From MAG-120531 sp963934855 (GTDB lineage: Bacteria; Bacteroidota; Bacteroidia; Flavobacteriales; Flavobacteriaceae), in the NCBI GenBank assembly GCA_963934855.1, contig CAWWAC010000034.1, positions 1 to 12,813 of the forward strand: a stretch of 12,813 nucleotides of DNA, read 5' to 3'. Positions 1-7,702 of this stretch are shown here, in pieces. The notes beneath the pieces were generated by a model. That model saw only the letters and a list, made by a program, of their open reading frames with translations, did no database searches and was not told where the DNA came from. Both the position numbers and the translations under genes were made by a program. Within the stretch, counting starts at the first letter, position 1. Each line of letters begins with the position of its first letter.

Positions 1-35
1 TCCCGAATACAGAAATGTGTTCGGGATTTTTTTTT
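1..35 (+). terminator. Intrinsic terminator of an unseen upstream plus-strand gene
   Basis: Bases 1-10 pair with 17-26 to give a 10-bp stem (one T-G wobble) around the loop AGAAAT, and nine T follow at 27-35. This is a classic rho-independent terminator read on the plus strand. The gene it ends lies to the left of the window, so it converges on gltD. On the minus strand the same hairpin begins 12 nt after the gltD stop codon and could also end gltBD transcripts, but the bases left of position 1 that would show a T-run on that strand are not visible. Confidence 0.9.
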
Positions 36-38
36 GTC

Positions 39-1505
39 CTAAACTCTAGGTAGATCTCCTGCTCCTTTGAGCGGTAAGTTTGAGTTTCCCATAAGGTAAG
101 TGTCTATATGATGAGCTGCCTGTCTTCCTTCCGCAATGGCCCACACAATAAGTGACTGTCCCCTGCGCTGATCTCCTGCAGCATATACCCCATCAATATT
201 AGTCTTATAACTGTATTCAGTGGCTTCTATATTGGTCCTAATGTCTAAATGAACTCCTAATTGGTCTGCTACGCTGCGTTCAGAACCTGTAAAGCCCATA
301 GCTAGCAAAACCAGATCTGCTTTCCAGGTTTTCTCTGTGCCTGCCATTTCTACTAATTTTGGTCTTTCTCCAGGGCTGTGCTCCCAATGAACCTCTATAG
401 TCTTAAGACCTATTAGCTTTCCTTGGGTGTCACCTACAAATTCTTTGGTATTAATACTAAAAAAACGCGTTGCACCCTCTTCATGTGAACTAGTAGTTTT
501 AAGCCTCATTGGATAGAATGGCCAAGGCTGACTATCAGTTCTTTCTGTAGTTCCTTTTGGCATGATTTCAAAATTGGTAACATGAGTAGCGCCTTGTCTT
601 ATAGAAGTTCCTATACAGTCAGAGCCTGTGTCTCCCCCACCAATTACTATGACCTCTTTACCCTTAGCTAATAAGTCTACATTGGTATAGGTTTCGTGAG
701 CAATCCTTTTATTGCTTTGTTTTAAAAAATCCATAGCTTGAACTACCCCTTCTAATGAAGCTCCAGGAATATCCAAACCTCTTTTTATCGAGGCACCACC
801 ACTGAGTAATAGGGCATCATAGTTTTGTTTTAATTCCGTTGCTGCTATGTCTTTTCCTACTTCTATACCTGTTTTAAAGAGAATCCCCTCTTCTTCAAGT
901 ATGGCCAAACGTCTATCTATGACCTGCTTTTCCATTTTGAAATCTGGAATGCCATAGCGCAGTAGACCTCCTACTTTTGAGTCTCTTTCATAGACGGTTA
1001 CCAAATGTCCAGCCCTATTGAGCTGTTGTGCTGCCGCTAGTCCAGCTGGTCCTGAGCCAATCACCGCAATTGTTTTTCCAGTTCTGTTTTGTGGTGGTTT
1101 TGCTAATACCCACCCTTTAGCAAAGGCAGTTTCGGCCACGTTTTTCTCAATATTTTCTATGGTGACTGGATCCTCATTTATACCAAGTACACAAGCTTCT
1201 TCACAGGGGGCTGGGCAGAGTCTTCCAGTAAACTCAGGAAAGTTATTGGTGGCGTGAAGTAAGTGCGCTGCTTTTTCCCATTTTCCTTTGTACACTGCGT
1301 CATTAAAATCTGGAATTAGATTGCCAAGTGGGCAGCCGCTGTGACAAAATGGAATACCACAACTCATGCAGCGAGCTCCTTGGTCTTTAAGATCTTTTTC
1401 CTCTAGGGGAACCGTAAATTCTTTATAATTTTTTATTCTTTCTTCTGGCTTTTCATAGGCTTCTACCTTTCTGTCAAACTCTAAAAATCCTGTAGTTTTC
1501 CCCAT
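39..1505 (-). CDS. gltD: Glutamate synthase [NADPH] small subunit
   Basis: This is the beta subunit of GOGAT. It takes electrons from NADPH through FAD and iron-sulfur clusters and passes them to GltB. Counting from the chosen start it has 488 residues. The N-terminal cluster-binding region shows C46, C49, C54 and C58 in CMSCGIPFCHSGCP, then C97, C101 and C105. The FAD-binding Rossmann motif GSGPAG lies at 150-155, the NADPH-binding motif GGGDTG at 289-294, and the C-terminal FAD contact GVYAAGDQ at about 439-446. An upstream in-frame start at 1538 would add 11 residues and overlap gltB. I chose the ATG at 1505 because it gives the family-typical MGKTTGFLEF start and leaves a 4-nt gap after the gltB stop. 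It is co-transcribed with gltB. The stop is TAG. The length and motifs are normal for the family. Confidence 0.97.
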   Translation of the reverse strand: MGKTTGFLEFDRKVEAYEKPEERIKNYKEFTVPLEEKDLKDQGARCMSCGIPFCHSGCPLGNLIPDFNDAVYKGKWEKAAHLLHATNNFPEFTGRLCPAPCEEACVLGINEDPVTIENIEKNVAETAFAKGWVLAKPPQNRTGKTIAVIGSGPAGLAAAQQLNRAGHLVTVYERDSKVGGLLRYGIPDFKMEKQVIDRRLAILEEEGILFKTGIEVGKDIAATELKQNYDALLLSGGASIKRGLDIPGASLEGVVQAMDFLKQSNKRIAHETYTNVDLLAKGKEVIVIGGGDTGSDCIGTSIRQGATHVTNFEIMPKGTTERTDSQPWPFYPMRLKTTSSHEEGATRFFSINTKEFVGDTQGKLIGLKTIEVHWEHSPGERPKLVEMAGTEKTWKADLVLLAMGFTGSERSVADQLGVHLDIRTNIEATEYSYKTNIDGVYAAGDQRRGQSLIVWAIAEGRQAAHHIDTYLMGNSNLPLKGAGDLPRV

Positions 1506-1509
1506 AATA

Positions 1510-4500
1510 TTATAAATTTTCAGTAGTTTCTTGTGCAATTCTCTCTAAAGCTAATTTGTATTCTTCTGGGAATACCTTAACAAAGTGTTCTAACTTGTGG
1601 TCCCATTGTTCCAATATTTCTTGTGCCCTAGGACTTTGAGTGGCATTGTAGTGGTTCTCAATGAGTGTTTTAAGTGTTTTTATGTCTTCTTGCTCATTGA
1701 CTGGAAGTAAAAGAAGGCCGTCTGATTTACAGATAGATTCAAAGGTTTTATTTGGATTGTAGACGTAGGCAATTCCCCCACTCATTCCTGCACCAAAATT
1801 ACGACCTACTTGACCTAGAATTACCGCAACTCCTCCAGTCATATACTCACAACCATGATCTCCAATTCCTTCTACAACTGCAGTAGCACCTGAGTTTCTG
1901 ACACAGAAACGTTCTCCTGCTTTTCCGTTTATATAAGCCTCTCCAGAGGTGGCGCCGTATAGGGTGACATTTCCTGTAATGACATTGTCATGAGGAATTA
2001 TGGTAGCCTCTAAAGGTACTTTTATAACTAATTTAGCTCCTGAAAGTCCCTTTCCTAGATAGTCATTGGTATTGCCATAGACGGTCATGGTAAGCCCTTT
2101 GGTTGCAAAGGCTCCAAAACTCTGGCCAGCTGCACCTGTAAAATTTAGTTTTAGGGTATTGTCTGGCATTCCTGCAGCTCCGTATTTTTTAGAAATTTCA
2201 TTGGAGATAATAGCACCTATAGCCCTATCTGTATTTCTAATAGGAAAGTCTAAGCTCATTTTATCTTTTCTGTATAAAGCAGGATGTGCTTTTTCTATGA
2301 TGTCAAATTCTATAGAGTCTTCAATGTGGTGCTCTTGTTTTGTAGTATTATAAAGTTTTGTTCCTGGAATTACTGCTACTTGGTGTAAAATTGGGCTCAG
2401 GTCTATTCCAGCAGATTTATAATGAGCACCTACTTTTTTGCGATCTAATTTTTGTACTTGCCCTACCATTTCGTCTACAGTTTTAAACCCTAGTTGCGCC
2501 ATAATTTCACGTAGCTCCTGTGCTATGAAATACATAAAGTTTACTACGTGTTCTGGCTCTCCTTTGAATTTTTTTCTGAGTTCTGGGTTTTGAGTGGCTA
2601 TTCCTACTGGACAGGTATTGAGGTGACAAGCACGCATCATAATGCAACCAGAGGCCACCAATGGAGCTGTGGCAAAACCAAATTCCTCTGCGCCTAATAA
2701 GCAAGCTATGGCTACATCTCTTCCTGTTTTTAACTGGCCATCACATTCCAAACGCACCCTATTTCTTAGGTCATTCATCACAAGGGTTTGCTGTGCTTCT
2801 GCTATTCCAAGCTCCCAGGGTAATCCTGTGTGTTTTAATGAAGTGAGCGGTGAGGCTCCAGTTCCCCCGTCAAAACCAGAAATCAGAATGACATCGGCCT
2901 TGGCCTTAGAAACTCCTGCAGCAACTGTTCCTACTCCCACTTCAGAAACTAATTTTACATTAATTCTAGCTTCTCTATTGGCAGATTTTAGGTCAAATAT
3001 TAATTGAGATAAATCTTCTATAGAATAAATGTCGTGGTGTGGAGGTGGAGAAATCAACCCTACATAAGGAGTAGAGTTTCTAGTTTTTGCAATGTCTGGA
3101 TTTACCTTAGGACCAGGTAGTTGACCACCTTCTCCGGGTTTTGCTCCTTGGGCCATTTTTATTTGTATTTCTGTGGCGTTGGTCAGGTAATTTGAACTCA
3201 CTCCAAAACGACCAGAAGCTACTTGTTTAATAGCAGAATTTTTCCAGTCTCCTGTTTGGTTTTTATAAAAACGTTCTGCGTCTTCTCCACCTTCTCCTGA
3301 GTTGCTTTTTCCTCCAATTCTATTCATGGCAATCGCCAAGTTTTCGTGAGCTTCTTTACTGATAGAGCCGTAAGACATGGCACCAGTTTTAAACCTTTTT
3401 ACAATCTCAGTCCAAGGCTCTACATCTTCTAGAGGAATGGGGTCAAAGTTGGAGAATTCCAATAAGCCCCTTATTGTCATAAGGTCTTTTGATTGTTCAT
3501 TTACCAAATTAGCGTATTCCTTGTATGTGTCTGACTCATTGTTGCGCACGGCTTTTTGAAGCTTTGCTATGGTTAGGGGGTTAAAAAGGTGTTTTTCCCC
3601 ATCCCTTCTCCAACGATAGTCGCCACCAATTTCTAGTTCTAGACCTCCGTCAGGTTTAAATTCTGAAAAAGCATTTTTATGTCGTTTGCTAAGTTCCTTT
3701 TCTATTTCATACAGGTCTATTCCTTGTATTCTTGAAGTAGTTCTTGGAAAGTATTTGTCTATTACTTTGCTATGAATTCCCAAGCACTCAAATAACTGAG
3801 AACCCCTATAAGAATTTAGCGTAGAAACCCCCATTTTATTCATCACTTTTAAGATTCCTTTTCCAACCGCTTGGTTATAATTTTTAATGGCCTCTTCAAA
3901 AGTATAGCTGCTGGTCTCATTTTCTTTTATTTGCTCTGCAATAATTTCATTCACTAAATATGGATTTATGGCGCTAGCACCATAGCCAAAAAGTAAACAA
4001 AAGTGGTGTACTTCTCTTGGTTCTGCAGACTCTATAATAATACTAGCATTAGACCTTTTGCCAAGGGCTTGTAGGCCATTGTTTACATAGGAGCAAGCCA
4101 AGAGCGCAGGAATGGCTGCCTTCTCTTTTGAAATATACCTGTCAGATAAAATGAGAATATTACTGCCGTTATCTATCGCTTTTGAAGCTTCTTCTAGCAA
4201 GAGCTCCAATCCATCTTCTAGTCCGTTATGTCCTTTGTCTACCGCGTAGAGCATTTGTATGGAAGTTACTTTATAGTTTGGGTTTACGTCATAGTTTTTA
4301 ATTTTGTCTAGATCTTCTTTTGAAATGACAGGATTTTGAATTTTTAACTTTCTACAGTGCTTTTCTGTGGTGTCAAATATATTGTGATCACTTCCTAAAG
4401 TGAGGCTAATGTCTGTGATCATTTCTTCTCTTATCCCATCTAAAGGTGGGTTGGTAACTTGCGCAAAGAGTTGTTGGAAATAGTTGTAGAGCAATTGAGG

Positions 4501-6018
4501 TTTTTGAGACAATACTGCAATAGGGGTATCTGTGCCCATTGAACCCATAGGTTCTTTGGCGGTTTCCGCCATAGGCATTACAATGCTGTCTATGTCTTCT
4601 AGGGTATAACCATAGGCTGCTTTTCTTTGGTCTAGCTTGGCTTCACCAATAAAAAGCGGGCAATCATTATAGGGAATATCTTTAAGGTGTACTAAATTGT
4701 CTTGAACCCACTTTTTGTAAGGGTGTTTAAGGGCTATTTGTTCTTTAATTTCTTCATCGTTAATAATACGTCCTGCAGACATATCTACCAAAAACATCTT
4801 TCCTGGCTCTAAGCGTCCGTGTAAAGCCAAGTTTTTAGGGGCTATATCTACCACTCCGGTTTCTGAAGACATAATGACAAATCCGTCTTTAGTGACAGAG
4901 TACCTAGAAGGCCTTAAACCATTTCTATCTAGAACTGCACCAATAAAATTTCCATCTGTAAAAGGAATGGAGGCTGGTCCATCCCAAGGCTCCATCATAC
5001 AAGAGTTATACTCGTAAAAAGCTCTTTTTTCTAAAGACATATTGTCATTTTTCTCCCAGGCTTCTGGCACTAAAATCATCATGACCTCTGGCAGTGACCT
5101 GCCTGTCATAAGGAGTAATTCTACCACCATGTCTAGGGTGGCAGAATCTGATTTATGAGGCAGTATAATGGGGAGTATCTCTTTTATATCTGCTCCAAAA
5201 AGATCACTTTTTAAAAGCTCTTCTCTAGACCTCATTCTAGCTACATTACCTCTAAGGGTGTTAATTTCACCATTGTGACACATATACCTAAAAGGTTGGG
5301 CTAGATCCCAAGTGGGGAAGGTATTGGTAGAAAATCTTTGGTGTACTAGGGCCAGTCTAGTAATTACCCTAGGATCTTGTAAGTCTGTAAAGTAAAGGCT
5401 TATGTCTTCTGGCATGAGCAGGCCTTTAAAAATGATAATTTTATTAGAAAGGCTGGGCAAGTAGAAGAAACCCTGTTCTGACAATTTAGAGTTGTAAATG
5501 CAGTGTTCTGCTTTTTTTCTAGCTATAAAGAGCTTTCTATTAAAAGTAGCTTCGTCTTGAATATCACGCTCTTTTCCAATAAATATCTGAGCAATAAAGG
5601 GAGCCGTTTCCATGGCAATTCTTCCTGGAACAGATTTATTAACAGGTACGGTCCTCCAACCTAATAAAACAAGCCCTTGTGCTTTTATCTCAGATTCAAG
5701 CGCGCCTATACAAAAGTTTCTTTGGTTTTCTCTCTGAGGAAGGAATACGTTAGACACTGCATAATCTCCTGCTTTTGGAAGTTCAAACGCACACACATTT
5801 ACAAAAAAGTCATGGGGAATATCTATGAGAATACCAGCGCCATCTCCTGTTTTACCGTCAGAACTTACGGCACCTCTGTGTTCTAGTTTTTTAAGAATTT
5901 CTAATGCTTTATGTATAATATCATTAGATTTATTTCCATCCAAACTGCATATAAAGCCTGCGCCACAATTGTCATGTTCAAATTCTGGGGAATAAAGTCC
6001 TTGTTTTTTGAGTCTCAT
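1510..6018 (-). CDS. gltB: Glutamate synthase large subunit
   Basis: This is the alpha subunit of GOGAT. It releases ammonia from glutamine and channels it to 2-oxoglutarate to make glutamate. From the ATG at 6018 it has 1502 residues. Cys18, in HDNCGAGFIC, is the expected glutamine-amidotransferase nucleophile, so the 17 residues before it are a propeptide to be removed. The amidotransferase domain runs to about residue 430, with CHNGEINT near 246. A central domain follows, then the FMN barrel with NSGEGGEDAERF near 900-912. The 3Fe-4S ligands are C1125, C1131 and C1136, in the order CIMMRAC then CHLNTC. The C-terminal Gly-rich beta-helix (GXGXG domain) covers roughly 1310-1425. An in-frame TTG at 6039 would add seven residues. 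I prefer the ATG because it gives a typical propeptide and lies just downstream of the predicted promoter. It leads the gltBD operon. Confidence 0.97.
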   Translation of the reverse strand: MRLKKQGLYSPEFEHDNCGAGFICSLDGNKSNDIIHKALEILKKLEHRGAVSSDGKTGDGAGILIDIPHDFFVNVCAFELPKAGDYAVSNVFLPQRENQRNFCIGALESEIKAQGLVLLGWRTVPVNKSVPGRIAMETAPFIAQIFIGKERDIQDEATFNRKLFIARKKAEHCIYNSKLSEQGFFYLPSLSNKIIIFKGLLMPEDISLYFTDLQDPRVITRLALVHQRFSTNTFPTWDLAQPFRYMCHNGEINTLRGNVARMRSREELLKSDLFGADIKEILPIILPHKSDSATLDMVVELLLMTGRSLPEVMMILVPEAWEKNDNMSLEKRAFYEYNSCMMEPWDGPASIPFTDGNFIGAVLDRNGLRPSRYSVTKDGFVIMSSETGVVDIAPKNLALHGRLEPGKMFLVDMSAGRIINDEEIKEQIALKHPYKKWVQDNLVHLKDIPYNDCPLFIGEAKLDQRKAAYGYTLEDIDSIVMPMAETAKEPMGSMGTDTPIAVLSQKPQLLYNYFQQLFAQVTNPPLDGIREEMITDISLTLGSDHNIFDTTEKHCRKLKIQNPVISKEDLDKIKNYDVNPNYKVTSIQMLYAVDKGHNGLEDGLELLLEEASKAIDNGSNILILSDRYISKEKAAIPALLACSYVNNGLQALGKRSNASIIIESAEPREVHHFCLLFGYGASAINPYLVNEIIAEQIKENETSSYTFEEAIKNYNQAVGKGILKVMNKMGVSTLNSYRGSQLFECLGIHSKVIDKYFPRTTSRIQGIDLYEIEKELSKRHKNAFSEFKPDGGLELEIGGDYRWRRDGEKHLFNPLTIAKLQKAVRNNESDTYKEYANLVNEQSKDLMTIRGLLEFSNFDPIPLEDVEPWTEIVKRFKTGAMSYGSISKEAHENLAIAMNRIGGKSNSGEGGEDAERFYKNQTGDWKNSAIKQVASGRFGVSSNYLTNATEIQIKMAQGAKPGEGGQLPGPKVNPDIAKTRNSTPYVGLISPPPHHDIYSIEDLSQLIFDLKSANREARINVKLVSEVGVGTVAAGVSKAKADVILISGFDGGTGASPLTSLKHTGLPWELGIAEAQQTLVMNDLRNRVRLECDGQLKTGRDVAIACLLGAEEFGFATAPLVASGCIMMRACHLNTCPVGIATQNPELRKKFKGEPEHVVNFMYFIAQELREIMAQLGFKTVDEMVGQVQKLDRKKVGAHYKSAGIDLSPILHQVAVIPGTKLYNTTKQEHHIEDSIEFDIIEKAHPALYRKDKMSLDFPIRNTDRAIGAIISNEISKKYGAAGMPDNTLKLNFTGAAGQSFGAFATKGLTMTVYGNTNDYLGKGLSGAKLVIKVPLEATIIPHDNVITGNVTLYGATSGEAYINGKAGERFCVRNSGATAVVEGIGDHGCEYMTGGVAVILGQVGRNFGAGMSGGIAYVYNPNKTFESICKSDGLLLLPVNEQEDIKTLKTLIENHYNATQSPRAQEILEQWDHKLEHFVKVFPEEYKLALERIAQETTENL

Positions 6019-6021
6019 AGC

Positions 6022-6050
6022 ATTAGATATTTTACACAAAAATATCTAAT
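6022..6050. promoter_or_regulatory. Perfect 12-bp inverted repeat on the gltB promoter (candidate operator)
   Basis: The arm ATTAGATATTTT (6022-6033) and its exact reverse complement AAAATATCTAAT (6039-6050) are separated by five bases, ACACA. The right arm contains most of the predicted -7 element, and the left arm reaches to 4 bp before the gltB ATG. A transcript starting near 6030 would contain only part of one arm, so a DNA-binding site for a dimeric regulator fits better than an RNA hairpin. If transcription starts further upstream, an RNA hairpin at the start codon is the alternative. The regulator is unknown. Confidence 0.55.
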
Positions 6051-6068
6051 ATGTTGAATTTACCGCAA
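6037..6068 (-). promoter_or_regulatory. Predicted gltBD promoter
   Basis: On the minus strand, TATTTTTG at 6044-6037 fits the Bacteroidota -7 consensus TAnnTTTG. A TTG at 6068-6066 is a candidate -33 element with a 21-nt spacer, within the usual range. Transcription would start near 6030, leaving a leader of only about 10-15 nt before the ATG at 6018. In an AT-rich region such matches also occur by chance, so this is a prediction. Its position directly in front of gltB and inside a perfect dyad makes it plausible. Confidence 0.55.
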
Positions 6069-6106
6069 TGATATGCTGATTTATATCAAAAAAGTTAAGG
6101 TTTTTT

Positions 6107-6167
6107 AAAAAAACATTGAAATAAATGTAATCTCATAATTTAAGCCCTACAGAAATGAGATTTCAAT
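6107..6167 (-). terminator. Possible terminator downstream of the acyl-CoA dehydrogenase gene
   Basis: The sequence ATGAGATTTCAAT at 6155-6167 pairs with two blocks on the other side: AATCTCAT (6129-6136) and ATTGA (6115-6119). This gives a 13-bp stem interrupted by a 9-nt bulge (6120-6128) around an 18-nt loop. On the minus strand the stem is followed by one G and seven T (6113-6107). It lies about 140 nt past the stop of the acyl-CoA dehydrogenase gene and about 90 nt before gltB. The stem is AT-rich and bulged, so it would be weak. It could instead be part of the upstream control region of gltB. Confidence 0.35.
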
Positions 6168-6304
6168 AATGGACTTTTTTTCAAAACAGTTTTTTAAGGA
6201 CTTTTTTGTCTTTAATTTATTTTTCCCACAAATTTTTACAGAACAAATAAGGCTATCTTCTAGATAAGACTCTCTAAATGTCCCTTTCTTTGGTGCTACT
6301 GAAT

Positions 6305-7447
6305 CTAATCTTTTAAAATAGCTCTAGAAATAACCAATTGTTGAATTTCAGAAGTTCCTTCATAAATCTGAGTAATCTTGGCGTCTCTCATCATGCGTTC
6401 TACGTGGTATTCTTTAACAAAACCATTACCGCCAAATACTTGAACTGCTTCTACACTTACGTCCATGGCTACTTCTGAGGCATATAATTTAGCCATAGCG
6501 CCAGATAGTTCATAATTAATTCCTTGGTCTTTTTCCCACGCAGCTTTATACACCAGTTGTCTGGCTGCCTCTATTTTTGTATGCATCTGGGCCAGTTTAA
6601 AGGCTATGGCTTGATGCTGGCTTATGGGTTTGCCAAAAGCCTCTCTTTGTTTTGCATAACTCAAGGCCAATTCATAGGCTCCAGCTGCTATGCCAAGTGC
6701 TTGAGCCGCAATACCAATACGCCCTCCAGCTAGTGTTTTCATGGCAAAGGTAAAACCAAACCCATCTGCTCCAATTCTATTTTCTTTGGGCACCTTCATT
6801 TCGTTAAATTGAAGGGTGTGGGTGTCACTACTTCTAATGCCTAGTTTATTCTCTTTGGGTCCCACAGTAAAGCCGGGAGTCCCACCCTCTACTATAAATG
6901 CGTTAATTCCTTGATGCCCTTTTTCAATATCTGTTTGGGCAATTACTAAATAGACACTAGCACTACCACCGTTGGTGATCCAGTTCTTAGTTCCGTTAAT
7001 AATATAGTGATCTCCATGATCTATGGCAGTGGTTTTTTGTGAGGTAGCGTCTGATCCTGCTTCTGGTTCTGAGAGACAGAAGGCACCAATTTTCTCTCCA
7101 TTAGTTAAAGAGGGTAGGTATTTCTCTTTCTGCTCCTGATTTCCGTATTTTTCAATACCCCAGCATACTAAAGAGTTATTGACAGACATAATAACTGAGG
7201 CAGAAGCGTCTACTTTAGAGAGCTCTTCCATGGCTAATACATAAGATAAGGTGTCTAGGCCACTACCTCCAAATTCAGGCGCTACCATCATGCCCATAAA
7301 CCCAAGTTCTGCTAGGGCTTTAATTTCCTCTTTAGGAAATTTCTGATGTTCATCTCTTTCTAATACGGAGGGTAAAAGCACTTGCTTAGCAAAATTTCTA
7401 GCAGCTTCTTTTATTAGGATTTGTTCAGAACTTAAATGGTATTCCAT
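6305..7447 (-). CDS. Acyl-CoA dehydrogenase family protein
   Basis: This is an FAD flavoenzyme that introduces the alpha-beta double bond into an acyl-CoA thioester and passes electrons to electron-transfer flavoprotein, as in fatty-acid or branched-chain amino-acid breakdown. It has 380 residues, normal for the short/medium-chain group. It shows the N-terminal helical domain (to about 120), the middle beta domain with signature CLSEPEAGSDA (124-134), and the C-terminal helical domain with KQREAFGKPI (266-275) and QVFGGNGF (336-343). Glu363 in QIYEGTSEIQ is the expected catalytic base. I start at the ATG at 7447; the longer frame begins at a TTG at 7471, which would overlap the promoter element. 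It stands alone between gltB and divergent nhaD, with no other beta-oxidation genes visible. Substrate chain length cannot be read from this sequence by eye. Confidence 0.95.
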   Translation of the reverse strand: MEYHLSSEQILIKEAARNFAKQVLLPSVLERDEHQKFPKEEIKALAELGFMGMMVAPEFGGSGLDTLSYVLAMEELSKVDASASVIMSVNNSLVCWGIEKYGNQEQKEKYLPSLTNGEKIGAFCLSEPEAGSDATSQKTTAIDHGDHYIINGTKNWITNGGSASVYLVIAQTDIEKGHQGINAFIVEGGTPGFTVGPKENKLGIRSSDTHTLQFNEMKVPKENRIGADGFGFTFAMKTLAGGRIGIAAQALGIAAGAYELALSYAKQREAFGKPISQHQAIAFKLAQMHTKIEAARQLVYKAAWEKDQGINYELSGAMAKLYASEVAMDVSVEAVQVFGGNGFVKEYHVERMMRDAKITQIYEGTSEIQQLVISRAILKD

Positions 7448-7468
7448 GAATAATTTTTTTAAACTTTT

Positions 7469-7476
7469 CAAATATA
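7469..7476 (-). promoter_or_regulatory. Predicted -7 element of the acyl-CoA dehydrogenase promoter
   Basis: TATATTTG on the minus strand matches the Bacteroidota -7 consensus exactly and ends 22 nt upstream of the ATG at 7447, so the leader would be short. No clear TTG -33 element sits at the right distance. A small dyad, TATGC (7487-7491) and GCATA (7494-7498), lies where the spacer would be. Confidence 0.45.
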
Positions 7477-7628
7477 ATCAATTTATTATGCGTGCATAGC
7501 ATTACTTTTTACTCTATTTCTTAAAAAAAAACACATTTATTTATAGCCGTATTTTATGCAGGCTGTGTTAAGTTTATAAATATTTTAATCCTTATGAAGA
7601 TTTAATGATTTTTACTTCTCCATTTTTT

Positions 7629-7636
7629 TATATTTG
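7629..7636 (+). promoter_or_regulatory. Predicted -7 element of the nhaD promoter
   Basis: TATATTTG on the plus strand matches TAnnTTTG exactly, 66 nt upstream of the nhaD ATG, giving an untranslated leader of about 55-60 nt. There is no convincing TTG at -33. The divergent interval 7448-7702 (255 nt) holds this element and that of the opposite gene. I see no small gene in it. Confidence 0.4.
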
Positions 7637-7702
7637 CTAGCAGTTAGGTAAAAATTCATTCTTTTACTCCTATCTTCTAAACTCTTAAAACCCATTGTAT
7701 TT

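Noticed and set aside
1506..1538. Longer gltD start with 11 extra residues
   Set aside because: It would overlap gltB by 29 nt and add residues not typical of GltD, whereas the ATG at 1505 gives the usual N-terminus.
2642..3007. Plus-strand open frame of about 120 codons inside gltB
   Set aside because: It lies antisense to the highly conserved FMN and 3Fe-4S region of gltB, and its product resembles no known protein, so it is a shadow.
6019..6039. TTG start for gltB seven codons upstream
   Set aside because: An ATG in the same frame at 6018 gives a propeptide of normal type before Cys18, and the TTG lies inside the predicted promoter element.
6250..6270. Short hairpin (TATCT with AGATA) just downstream of the acyl-CoA dehydrogenase stop
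   Set aside because: Five base pairs and a 3-nt loop without a T-run are too weak to call a terminator.
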